From Taenia hydatigena (lineage: Eukaryota; Platyhelminthes; Cestoda; Cyclophyllidea; Taeniidae): DNA of 64,000 nucleotides. Below the pieces are notes generated by a model. The model was given only the letters and a program-made list of their open reading frames with translations, had not been told where the DNA came from and did no database searches. A program made the translations under genes and the position numbers. Each line of letters opens with the position of its first letter. Position 1 is the stretch's first letter. Shown here in pieces: positions 46,466 through 58,500 of this stretch. The DNA is taken from contig JADWOT020000002.1 in NCBI GenBank assembly GCA_036345935.2, forward strand, positions 17,434,723 through 17,498,722, given 5' to 3'.

Positions 46466-49400
46466 TAGGGCTGCGACTGCCAATTTCGCTTTAAATGAAG
46501 GCAATTTTAATGTATTCATTTCCACGTGTATGCGAATTTAGCCCTCAATGAATGCAAGTTTGTTGTAATCATTTCTGCCAGAGTGCGAATTTCACATTCA
46601 GTGAATATAATTTTGTAGAATTGACCCATTCGTGAATGTGAATTTCGCCCTGAATGAAAAAAATTTTGTAGCATTGATCTCCTCATGATTGCGAATTTCC
46701 CTATTAAAGAAAGATATTTAGTAGTATGGATCCGCTCGTGATTGCGAATTGCCCTATTAATGAATGAAAGTTAGCAGAATTGATCCCCTTGTAATTGCGA
46801 ATTTCGTCCTAACTGGGCGAAATTTTGTAGTATTGATCCCCTCGTGATTGCGAATTTCCCTCTCAATAAATGAAATTTAGCAGTATTGATCCCCTCGTGA
46901 TTGTCAATTTCGCCCTCACTGGACTAAATTCCGTAGTATAGATCCCCTCTTAAATGTGTATTTCGCTCTCTGGACGAAATTTCATAGTATTGATCCCCTC
47001 GTGGTTGTGAATTTCGCCCTTACTGGACGAAATTTCGTAGTATTGATCCCCTGGAGATTGCGAATTTCGCTATTAATGAATGAAATTTCGTAGTATTGAT
47101 CCCCTCGAGATTGCGAATTTCGCCTTCACTGGACGACATTTCGTAGTATTGATCTCCTCGTGATTGTGTATTTGGCCCTCACTGGACAAAATTTCGTAGT
47201 ATTAATCCCCTCGTGATTGTAAATTTCGCCCTCACTGGATGAACTTTCGTAGTATTAATCCCCTCGTGATTGTGAATTTCGCCCTCACTGGACGAAATTT
47301 CGTAGTGTTTATCCCCTCGTGATTGTGAATTTCGCCCTCACTAGACGAAATTTCTTAGTATTTATCTCCCCGTGATTGTGTATTTGGCCCTCACTAAACA
47401 AAATTTCGTAGTTTTGATCCCCTCCTGATTGCGAATTTTGCTATTAATGAGTGAAATTTAGCTGTATTGATTACCTCGTGATTGTGAATTTCGCCCTCAC
47501 TGGACTAAATTCCGTAGAACAGATTCTCTCTTAGATGTGTATTTCGCCCTCACTGGACTAAATTTCGTAGTATTGATCCCCTCTTGATTGCGAATTTCGC
47601 CCTCACTGGACGAAATTTCGTAGTATTGCTCCCCTCGTGATTGTGAATTTCGCACTCACTGGGCGAAATTTCGTAGTGTTTATCCCCTCGTGATTGTGAA
47701 TTTCGCCTTCACTGGCCGAACTTTGGTATTAAATGTGTATTTCGCTCTCTCTTTACGAAATTTCGTAACATTGATCTCCTCGTGATTATGAATTTCGCAC
47801 TCACTGGACTAAATTCCATAGAACAGATTCCCTCTTAGATGTGTATTTCGCTCTCTGGACTAAATTTCGTAGTATTAATCCCCTCGTGATTGCGAATTTC
47901 GCCTTCACTGGACGAAATTTCGTAGTATTGATCTCGTCGAGATTGCGAATTTCGCCCTCACTGGACGAAATTTCGTAGTATTGATCCCCTCGTGATTGTG
48001 AATTTCCGTTTTAATGAATGAAATTTAGCAGTATTGATCCCTTCGAGATTGAGAATTTCGCCCTCACTGGACGAACTTTGGTATTATTGATCCCCTCTTA
48101 AATGTGTATTTCGCTCTCTCTGGACGAAATTTCGTAGTATTGATCCCCTCGAGATTGTGAATTTCGCCCTCACTGGACGAAATTTCGTAGTATTGATCCA
48201 CTCGTTATTGTGAATTTCGCCCTCACTGGACGAAATTTCGTAGTATTGATCCCCTCGTGATTGTAAATTTCGCCCTCACTGGACGAAATTTCGTAGTATT
48301 GATCTCGTCGAGATTGTGAATTTCGCCCTCACTGGACGAAATTTCGTAGAACAGATTCCCTCTTAGATGTGTATTTCGCTCTCTGGACTAAATTTCGTAG
48401 TATTGATCCCCTCGTGATTGTGAATTTCGCACTCACTGGACTAAATTCCGTAGAACAGATTCCCTCTTAGATGTGTGTTTCGCTCTCTGGACTAAATTTC
48501 GTAGTATTGATCCCCTCGTGATTGTGAATTTCGCCTTCACTGGCCGAACTTTGGTATTAAATGTGTATTTCGCTCTCTCTTTACGAAATTTCGTAACATT
48601 GATCTCCTCGTGATTATGAATTTTGCCCTCACTGGACTAAATTCCATAGAACAGATTCCCTCTTAGATGTGTATTTCGCTCTCTGGACTAAATTTCGTAG
48701 AATCAATCCCCTCGTGATTGCGAATTTCGCCTTCACTGGACGAAATTTCGTAGTATTGATCCCCTCGTGATTGTGAATTTCACCCTTACTGGACGAAATT
48801 TCGTAGTATTGATCCCCTCGTGATTGTGAATTTCGCCCTTACTGGACGAAATTTCGTAGTATTAATCCCCTCGTGATTGCGAATTTCGCCTTCACTGGAC
48901 GAAATTTCGTAGTATTGATCCCCTCGAGATTGTAAATTTCGCCCTCACTGGACGAAATTTCGTAGTATTGATCTCGTCGAGATTGCGAATTTCGCCCTCA
49001 CTGGACGAGATTTCGTAGTATTGATCCCCTCGTGATTGTGAATTTCGCACTCACTGGACTAAATTCCGTAGAACAGATTCCCTCTTAGATGTGTGTTTCG
49101 CTCTCTGGACTAAATTTCGTAGTATTGATCCCCTCGTGATTGTGAATTTCGCCTTCACTGGCCGAACTTTGGTATTAAATGTGTATTTCGCTCTCTCTTT
49201 ACGAAATTTCGTAACATTGATCTCCTCGTGATTATGAATTTTGCCCTCACTGGACTAAATTCCATAGAACAGATTCCCTCTTAGATATGTATTTCGCTCT
49301 CTGGACTAAATTTCGTAGAATCAATCCCCTCGTGATTGCGAATTTCGCCTTCACTGGACGAAATTTCGTAGTATTGATCCCCTCGTGATTGTGAATTTCA

Positions 49401-49492
49401 CCCTTACTGGACGAAATTTCGTAGTATTGATCCCCTCGTGATTGTGAATTTCGCCCTTACTGGACGAAATTTCGTAGTATTAATCCCCTCGT

Positions 49493-50360
49493 GATTGTGA
49501 ATTTCGCCCTTACTGGACGAAATTTCGTAGTATTAATCCCCTCGTGATTGCGAATTTCGCCTTCACTGGACGAAATTTCGTAGTATTGATCCCCTCGAGA
49601 TTGTGAATTTCGCCCTCAATGGACGAAATTTCGTAGTATTTATCCCCTCGTGATTGTAAATTTCCGTTTTAATGAATGGAATTTAGCAGTATTGATCCCT
49701 TCGAGATTGTGAATTTCGCCCTCACTGGACGAACTTTGGTATTAAGTGTGTATTTCGCTCTCTGGACTAAATTTCGTAGTATTGATCCCCTCGAAATTGT
49801 GAATTTCGCCCTCACTGGACTAAATTTCGTAGTATTGATCCCCTCGAGATTGCGAATTTCGCCTTCACTGGACGACATTTCGTAGTATTGATCTCCTCGT
49901 GATTATGAATTTCGCCCTCACTGGACTAAATTCCGTAGAACAGATTCTCTCTTAGATGTGTATTTCGCTCTCTGGACAAAATTTCGTAGTATTGATCCCC
50001 TCGAGATTGTGAATTTCGCCCTCACTGGACGGAATTCCGTAGTATTGATCCCCTCTTTATTCCGAATTCCGCTATTAATGAATGAAATTTAGCAGGGTTA
50101 ATGCCCTCTTGATTGTGAATTTCGCCCTCACTGGACGAAATTTCGTAGTATTGATCTCGTCGAGATTGCGAATTTCGCCCTCACTGGACGAAATTTCGTA
50201 GTATTGATCCCCTCGTGATTGTGAATTTCGCACTCACTGGACTAAATTCCGTAGAACAGATTCCCTCTTAGATGTGTGTTTCGCTCTCTGGACTAAATTT
50301 CGTAGTATTGATCCCCTCGAGATTGTGTATTTCGCCCTCACTGGACGAAATTTCGTAGTA
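49493..50360. repeat. Higher-order segment, copy 1 (offset 1,442 bp)
   Basis: About 870 bp of monomers in fixed variant order recur at 50,935-51,802 with only a few substitutions. Marker variants shared include CCCTCTTTATTCCGAATTCC and AGCAGGGTTAATGCCCTCTT. Confidence 0.85.
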
Positions 50361-50934
50361 TTGATCCCCTCGTGATTGTGAATTTCGCCTTCACTGGCCG
50401 AACTTTGGTATTAAATGTGTATTTCGCTCTCTACGAAATTTCGTAACATTGATCTCCTCGTGATTATGAATTTCGCCCTCACTGGACTAAATTCCATAGA
50501 ACAGATTCCCTCTTAGATGTGTATTTCGCTCTCTGGACTAAATTTCGTAGTATTAATCCCCTCGTGATTGCGAATTTCGCCTTCACTGGACGAAATTTCG
50601 TAGTATTGATCTCGTCGTGATTGCGAATTTCGCCCTCACTGGACGAAATTTCGTAGTATTGATCCCCTCGTGATTGTGAATTTCCGTTTTAATGAATGAA
50701 ATTTAGCAGTATTGATCCCTTCGAGATTGAGAATTTCGCCCTCACTGGACGAACTTTGGTATTATTGATCCCCTCTTAAATGTGTATTTCGCTCTCTCTG
50801 GACGAAATTTCGTAGTATTGATCCCCTCGTTATTGTGAATTTCGCCCTCACTGGACGAAATTTCGTAGAACAGATTCCCTCTTAAATGTGTATTTCGCTC
50901 TCTGGAATAAATTTCGTAGTATTGATCCCCTCGT

Positions 50935-51802
50935 GATTGTGAATTTCGCCCTTACTGGACGAAATTTCGTAGTATTAATCCCCTCGTGATTGCGAATTTC
51001 GCCTTCACTGGACGAAATTTCGTAGTATTGATCCCCTCGAGATTGTGAATTTCGCCCTCAATGGACGAAATTTCGTAGTATTTATCCCCTCGTGATTGTG
51101 AATTTCCGTTTTAATGAATGGAATTTAGCAGTATTGATCCCTTCGAGATTGTGAATTTCGCCCTCACTGGACGAACTTTGGTATTAAGTGTGTATTTCGC
51201 TCTCTGGACTAAATTTCGTAGTATTGATCCCCTCGAAATTGTGAATTTCGCCCTCACTGGACTAAATTTCGTAGTATTGATCCCTTCGAGATTGCGAATT
51301 TCGCCTTCACTGGACGACATTTCGTAGTATTGATCTCCTCGTGATTATGAATTTCGCCCTCACTGGACTAAATTCCGTAGAACAGATTCTCTCTTAGATG
51401 TGTATTTCGCTCTCTGGACAAAATTACGTAGTATTGATCCCCTCGAGATTGTGAATTTCGCCCTCACTGGACGGAATTCCGTAGTATTGATCCCCTCTTT
51501 ATTCCGAATTCCGCTATTAATGAATGAAATTTAGCAGGGTTAATGCCCTCTTGATTGTGAATTTCGCCCTCACTGGACGAAATTTCGTAGTATTGATCTC
51601 GTCGAGATTGCGAATTTCGCCCTCACTGGACGAAATTTCGTAGTATTGACCCCCTCGTGATTGTGAATTTCGCACTCACTGGACTAAATTCCGTAGAACA
51701 GATTCACTCTTAGATGTGTGTTTCGCTCTCTGGACTAAATTTTGTAGTATTGATCCCCTCGAGATTGTGTATTTCGCCCTCACTGGACGAAATTTCGTAG
51801 TA
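50935..51802. repeat. Higher-order segment, copy 2 (offset 1,442 bp)
   Basis: Repeats 49,493-50,360 in the same variant order. Differences include GATCCCTTCGAG for GATCCCCTCGAG and AAATTACGTAG for AAATTTCGTAG. Confidence 0.85.
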
Positions 51803-53764
51803 TTGATCTCGTCGAGATTGCGAATTTCGCCCTCACTGGACGAGATTTCGCAGTATTGATCCCCTCGTGATTATGAATTTCGCACTCAATGGACTAAATT
51901 CCGTAGAACAGATTCCCTCTTAGATGTGTGTTTCGCTCTCTGGACTAAATTTCGTAGTATTGATCCCCTCGAGATTGTGTATTTCGCCCTCACTGGACGA
52001 AATTTCGTAGTATTGATCCCCTCGTGATTGTGAATTTCGCCTTCACTGGCCGAACTTTGGTATTAAATGTGTATTTCGCTCTCTCTTTACGAAATTTCGT
52101 AACATTGATCTCCTCGTGATTATGAATTTCGCCCTCACTGGACTAAATTCCATAGAACAGATTCCCTCTTAGATGTGTATTTCGCTCTCTGGACTAAATT
52201 TCGTAGTATCAATCCCCTCGTGATTGCGAATTTCGCCTTCACTGGACGAAATTTCGTAGTATTGATCCCCTCGTGATTGTGAATTTCCGTTTTAATGAAT
52301 GAAATTTAGCAGTATTGATCCCTTCGAGATTGAGAATTTCGCCCTCACTGGACGAACTTTGGTATTATTGATCCCCTCTTAAATGTGTATTTCGCTCTCT
52401 CTGGACGAAATTTCGTAGAACAGATTCCCTCTTAAATGTGTATTTCGCTCTCTGGACTAAATTTCGTAGTATTGATCCCCTCGTGATTGTGAATTTCGCC
52501 CTTACTGGACGAAATTTCGTAGTATTTATCCCCTCGTGATTGTGAATTTCCGTTTTAATGAATGGAATTTAGCAGTATTGATCCCTTCGAGATTGCGAAT
52601 TTCGCCCTCACTGGACGAACTTTGGTATTAAGTGTGTATTTCGCTCTCTGGACTAAATTTCGTAGTATTGATCCCCTCGAGATTGTGAATTTCGCCCTCA
52701 CTGGACGGAATTCCTTAGTATTGATCTCGTCGAGATTGCGAATTTCGCCCTCACTGGACGAAATTTCGTAGTATTGATCCCCTCGTGATTGTGAATTTCG
52801 CACTCACTGGACTAAATTCCGTAGAACAGATTCCCTCTTAGATGTGTGTTTCGCTCTCTGGACTAAATTTCGTAGTATTGATCCCCTCGAGATTGTGTAT
52901 TTCGCCCTCACTGGACGAAATTTCGTAGTATTGATCTCGTCGAGATTGCGAATTTCGCCCTCACTGGACGAGATTTCGTAGTATTGATCCCCTCGTGATT
53001 GTGAATTTCGCACTCACTGGACTAAATTCCGTAGAACAGATTCCCTCTTAGATGTGTGTTTCGCTCTCTGGACTAAATTTCGTAGTATTGATCCCCTCGT
53101 GATTGTGAATTTCGCCTTCACTGGCCGAACTTTGGTATTAAATGTGTATTTCGCTCTCTCTTTACGAAATTTCGTAACATTGATCTCCTCGTGATTATGA
53201 ATTTCGCCCTCACTGGACTAAATTCCATAGAACAGATTCCCTCTTAGATGTGTATTTCGCTCTCTGGACTAAATTTCGTAGTATTAATCCCCTCGTGATT
53301 GCGAATTTCGCCTTCACTGGACGAAATTTCGTAGTATTGATCTCGTCGAGATTGCGAATTTCGCCCTCACTGGACTAAATTCCGTTGAACAGATTCCCTC
53401 TGACATGTGTATTTCGCTCTCTGGACTAAATTTCGTATCATTGATCCCCTCGTGATTGTGAATTTCGCACTCACTGGACTAAATTCCGTAGAACAGATTC
53501 CCTCTTAGATGTGTGTTTCGCCCTCACTGGACGAAATTTCGTAGTATTGATCCCCTCGTGATTGTGAATTTCGCCTTCACTGGCCGAACTTTGGTATTAA
53601 ATGTGTATTTCGCTCTCTCTTTACGAAATTTTCGTAACATTGATCTCCTCGTGATTATGAATTTCGCCCTCACTGGACTAAATTCCATAGAACAGATTCC
53701 CTCTTAGATGTGTATTTCGCTCTCTGGACTAAATTTCGTTGTATTGATCCCCTCGTGATTGTAA

Positions 53765-56700
53765 ATTTCGCCCTCACTGGACGAAATTTCGTAGTATTGA
53801 TCCCCTCGTGATTGTGAATTTCGCAATCACTGGACTAAATTCCGTAGAACAGATTCCCTCTTAGATGTGTGTTTCGCCCTCACTGGACGAAATTTCGTAG
53901 TATTGATCCCCTCGTGATTGTGAATTTCGCCTTCACTGGCCGAACTTTGGTATTAAATGTGTATTTCGCTCTCTCTTTACGAAATTTCGTAACATTGATC
54001 TCCTCGTGATTATGAATTTCGCCCTCACTGGACTAAATTCCATAGAACAGATTCCCTCTTAGATGTGTATTTCGCTCTCTGGACTAAATTTCGTAGTATT
54101 GATCCCCTCGTGATTGCGAATTTCGCCCTCACTGGACGAAATTTCGTAGTATTGATCTCGTCGTGATTGCGAATTTCGCCCTCACTGGACGAAATTTCGT
54201 AGTATTGATCCCCTCGTGATTGTGAATTTCCGTTTTAATGAATGAAATTTAGCAGTATTGATCCCTTCGAGATTGAGAATTTCGCCCTCACTGGACGAAC
54301 TTTGGTATTATTGATCCCCTCTTAGATGTGTATTTCGCTCTCTCTGGACTAAATTTCGTAGTATTGATCCCCTCGTTATTGTGAATTTCGCCCTCACTGG
54401 ACGAAATTTCGTAGTATTGATCCCCTCGTGATTGTGAATTTCGCCCTCACTAGCCGAAATTTCGTAGTATTAATTCCCTCGTGATTGCGAATTTCGCCCT
54501 CACTGGACTAAATTCCGTAGAACAGATTCCATCTTAGATGTGTATTTCGCTCTCTGGACTAAATTTCGTTGTATTGATCCCCTCGTGATTGTAAATTTTG
54601 CCCTCACTGGACGAAATTTCGTAGTATTGATCTCGTCGAGATTGCGAATTTCGCCCTCACTGGACTAAATTCCGTAGAACAGATTCCCTCTTAGATGTGT
54701 ATTTCGCTCTCTGGACTAAATTTCGTAGTATTGATCCCCACGTGATTGTGAATTTCGCACTCACTGGACTAAATTCCGTAGAACAGATTCCCTCTTAGAT
54801 GTGTGTTTCGCTCTCTGGACTAAATTTCGTAGTATTGATCCCCTCGAGATTGTAAATTTCGCCCTCACTGGACGAAATTTCGTAGTATTGATCTCGTCGA
54901 GATTGCGAATTTCGCCCTCACTGGACTAAATTCCGTAGAACAGATTCCCTCTTAGATGTGTATTTCGCTCTCTGGACTAAATTTCGTAGTATTGATCCCC
55001 TCGTGATTGTGAATTTCGCACCCACTGGACTAAATTCCGTAGAACGGATTCCCTCTTAGATGTGTGTTTCGCTCTCTGGACTAAATTTCGTAGTATTGAT
55101 CCCCTCGAGATTGTGTATTTCGCCCTCACTGGACGAAATTTCGTAGTATTGATCCCCTCGTGATTGTGAATTTGGCCTTCACTGGCCGAACTTTGGTATT
55201 AAATGTGTATTTCGCTCTCTCTTTACGAAATTTCGTAACATTGATCTCCTCGTGATTATGAATTTCGCCCTCACTGGACTAAATTCCATAGAACAGATTC
55301 CCTCTTAGATGTGTATTTCGCTCTCTGGACTAAATTTCGTAGTATTAATCCCCTCGTGATTGCGAATTTCGCCTTCACTGGACGAAATTTCGTAGTATTG
55401 ATCTCGTCGAGATTGCGAATTTCGCCCTCACTGGACGAAATTTCGTAGTATTTATCTCCTCGTGATTGTGAATTTCCGTTTTAATGAATGAAATTTAGCA
55501 GTATTGATCCCTTCGAGATTGAGAATTTCGCCCTCACTGGACGAACTTTGGTATTATTGATCCCCTCTTAAATGTGTATTTCGCTCTCTCTGGACGAAAT
55601 TTCGTAGTATTGATCCCCTCGTTATTGTGAATTTCGCCCTCACTGGACGAAATTTCGTAGTATTGATCCCCTCGAGATTGTGAATTTCGCCCTCACTGGA
55701 CGAAATTTCGTAGTATTGATCCCCTCGTGATTGTGAATTTCGCAATCACTGGACTAAATTCCGTAGAACAGATTCCCTCTTAGATGTGTGTTTCGCCCTC
55801 ACTGGACGAAATTTCGTAGTATTGATCCCCTCGTGATTGTGAATTTCGCCTTCACTGGCCGAACTTTGGTATTAAATGTGTATTTCGCTCTCTCTTTACG
55901 AAATTTCGTAACATTGATCTCCTCGTGATTATGAATTTCGCCCTCACTGGACTAAATTCCATAGAACAGATTCCCTCTTAGATGTGTATTTCGCTCTCTG
56001 GACTAAATTTCGTAGTATTAATCCCCTCGTGATTGCGAATTTCGCCCTCACTGGACGAAATTTCGTAGTATTGATCTCGTCGAGATTGCGAATTTCGCCC
56101 TCACTGGACGAAATTTCGTAGTATTGATCCCCTCGTGATTGTGAATTTCCGTTTTAATGAATGAAATTTAGCAGTATTGATCCCTTCGAGATTGAGAATT
56201 TCGCCCTCACTGGACGAACTTTGGTATTATTGATCCCCTCTTAGATGTGTATTTCGCTCTCTCTGGACGAAATTTCGTAGTATTGATCCCCTCGTTATTG
56301 TGAATTTCGCCCTCACTGGACGAAATTTCGTAGTATTGATCCCCTCGAGATTGTGAATTTCGCCCTCACTGGACGAAATTTCGTAGTATTGATCCCCTCG
56401 TGATTGCGAATTTCGCCCTCACTGGACTAAATTCCGTAGAACAGATTCCATCTTAGATGTGTATTTCGCTCTCTGGACTAAATTTCGTTGTATTGATCCC
56501 CTCGTGATTGTAAATTTTGCCCTCACTGGACGAAATTTCGTAGTATTGATCTCGTCGAGATTGCGAATTTCGCCCTCACTGGACTAAATTCCGTAGAACA
56601 GATTCCCTCTTAGATGTGTATTTCGCTCTCTGGACTAAATTTCGTAGTATTGATCCCCACGTGATTGTGAATTTCGCACTCACTGGACTAAATTCCGTAG

Positions 56701-57600
56701 AACAGATTCCCTCTTAGATGTGTGTTTCGCTCTCTGGACTAAATTTCGTAGTATTGATCCCCTCGAGATTGTAAATTTCGCCCTCACTGGACGAAATTTC
56801 GTAGTATTGATCTCGTCGAGATTGCGAATTTCGCCCTCACTGGACGAAATTCCGTAGAATAGATTCCCTCTTAGATGTGTATTTCGCTCTCTGGACTAAA
56901 TTTCGTAGTATTGATCCCCTCGTGATTGTGAATTTCGCACCCACTGGACTAAATTCCGTAGAACGGATTCCCTCTTAGATGTGTGTTTCGCTCTCTGGAC
57001 TAAATTTCGTAGTATTGATCCCCTCGAGATTGTGTATTTCGCCCTCACTGGACGAAATTTCGTAGTATTGATCCCCTCGTGATTGTGAATTTCGCCTTCA
57101 CTGGCCGAACTTTGGTATTAAATGTGTATTTCGCTCTCTACGAAATTTCGTAACATTGATCTCCTCGTGATTATGAATTTCGCCTTCACTGGACTAAATT
57201 CCATAGAACAGATTCCCTCTTAGATGTGTATTTCGCTCTCTGGACTAAATTTCGTAGTATTAATCCCCTCGTGATTGCGAATTTCGCCTTCACTGGACGA
57301 AATTTCGTAGTATTGATCTCGTCGAGATTGCGAATTTCGCCCTCACTGGACGAAATTTCGTAGTATTGATCCCCTCGAGATTGTGAATTTCCGTTTTAAT
57401 GAATGAAATTTAGTATTGATCCCCTCGAGATTGAGAATTTCGCCCTCACTGGACGAACTTTGGTATTATTGATCCCCTCTTAAATGTGTATTTCGCTCTC
57501 TCTGGACGAAATTTCGTAGTATTGATCCCCTCGTTATTGTGAATTTCGCCCTCACTGGACGAAATTTCGTAGTATTGATCCCCTCGAGATTGTGAATTTC
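53765..57600. repeat. Two tandem copies of a 1,919-bp higher-order unit
   Basis: Rare markers recur exactly 1,919 bp apart. They are CGCAATCAC (53,822 and 55,741), ATCTTAGATG after GATTCC (54,531 and 56,450), CCCCACGTGATTG (about 54,736 and 56,655) and GAACGGATTCCC (about 55,042 and 56,961). The shortened CTTTGGTATTAAATG monomer also recurs at about 55,184 and 57,103. The interval holds almost exactly two units of about 36 monomers. Confidence 0.9.
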
Positions 57601-58500
57601 GCCCTCACTGGACGAAATTTCGTAGTATTGATCTCGTCGAGATTGCGAATTTCGCCCTCACTGGACTAAATTCCGTAGAACAGATTCCCTCTTAAATGTG
57701 TATTTCGCTCTCTGGACTAAATTTCGTAGTATTGATCCCCTCGTGATTGTGAATTTCGCCCTTACTGGACGAAACTTCGTAGTATTAATCCCCTCGTGAT
57801 TGCGAATTTCGCCTTCACTGGACGAAATTTCGTAGTATTTATCCCCTCGTGATTGTGAATTTCCGTTTTAATGAATGAAATTTAGCAGTATTGATCCCTT
57901 CGAGATTGCGAATTTCGCCCTCACTGGACGAACTTTGGTATTATTGATCCCTTCTTAAATGTGTATTTCGCTCTCTCTGGACGAAATTTCGCAATATTGA
58001 TCCCCTCGTAATTGCGAATTTCGCCCTCACTGGACGAAATTCCGTAGAACAGATTCCTTCTTAGATGTGTATTTCGCTCTCTGGACGAAATTTCGTAGTA
58101 TTGATCCCCTCGTGATTGTAAATTTCGCCTTCACTGGACGAAATTTCGTAGTATTGATCTCGTCGAGATTGCGAATTTCGCCTTCACTGGACGAAATTTC
58201 GTTGTATTGATCCCCTCGTGATTGTCAATTTCGCTCTCTGGACGAAATTTCGTAGTGTTGATCTCGTCGAGATTGCGAATTTCGCCTTCACTGGGCGAAA
58301 TTTCGTAGTATTGATCCCTTCTTAAATGTGTGTTTCGCTCTCTCTGAACGAAATATCATGGTATTGATCCCCTCGTGATTGCGAATTTCGCCCTCACTGA
58401 ACTAAATTTTGTAGAATAGATCCCCTCTTAGATGTGTATTTCGCTCTCTGGACGAAATTTCATAGTAATGATCCCCTCGTGATCGTGAATTTCGTCCTTT

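Larger units (their letters stand above)
46466..58500. repeat. Satellite block B, about 227 units of 53 bp
   Basis: The commonest monomer reads TGATTGTGAATTTCGCCCTC, ACTGGACGAAATTTCGTAGT and ATTGATCCCCTCG, 53 bp. Recurrent variant classes include one with GTAGAACAGATTCCCTCTTA and GATGTGTATTTCGCTCTCTGG, one with AATTTCCGTTTTAATGAATG and AAATTTAGCAG, one with GATCTCGTCGAGATTGCG, and a shortened one with GAACTTTGGTATTAAATGTG. Units at the left edge (46,466-46,800) are highly diverged, with words like TCATTTCCACGTGTATGCGA. Units in the centre are nearly identical. The right edge fades at 58,480-58,500. It is not coding: reading frames change every unit and none exceeds about 90 codons. It lacks unique spacers, so it is not CRISPR. 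Confidence 0.98.

Noticed and set aside
45245..53707. Repetitive 60-90 codon frames on both strands in the satellite
   Set aside because: The period of 52-53 bp is not a multiple of three, so frames break every few units. The peptides are a by-product of the repeat.
46466..58500. CRISPR-like array
   Set aside because: Units are contiguous monomers without unique spacers, in eukaryotic DNA with no cas genes.
6356..58500. Idea that the satellite is a centromere because a CENP-C-like gene is in the window
   Set aside because: Genes for kinetochore proteins need not lie near centromeres. Proximity is no evidence of function.
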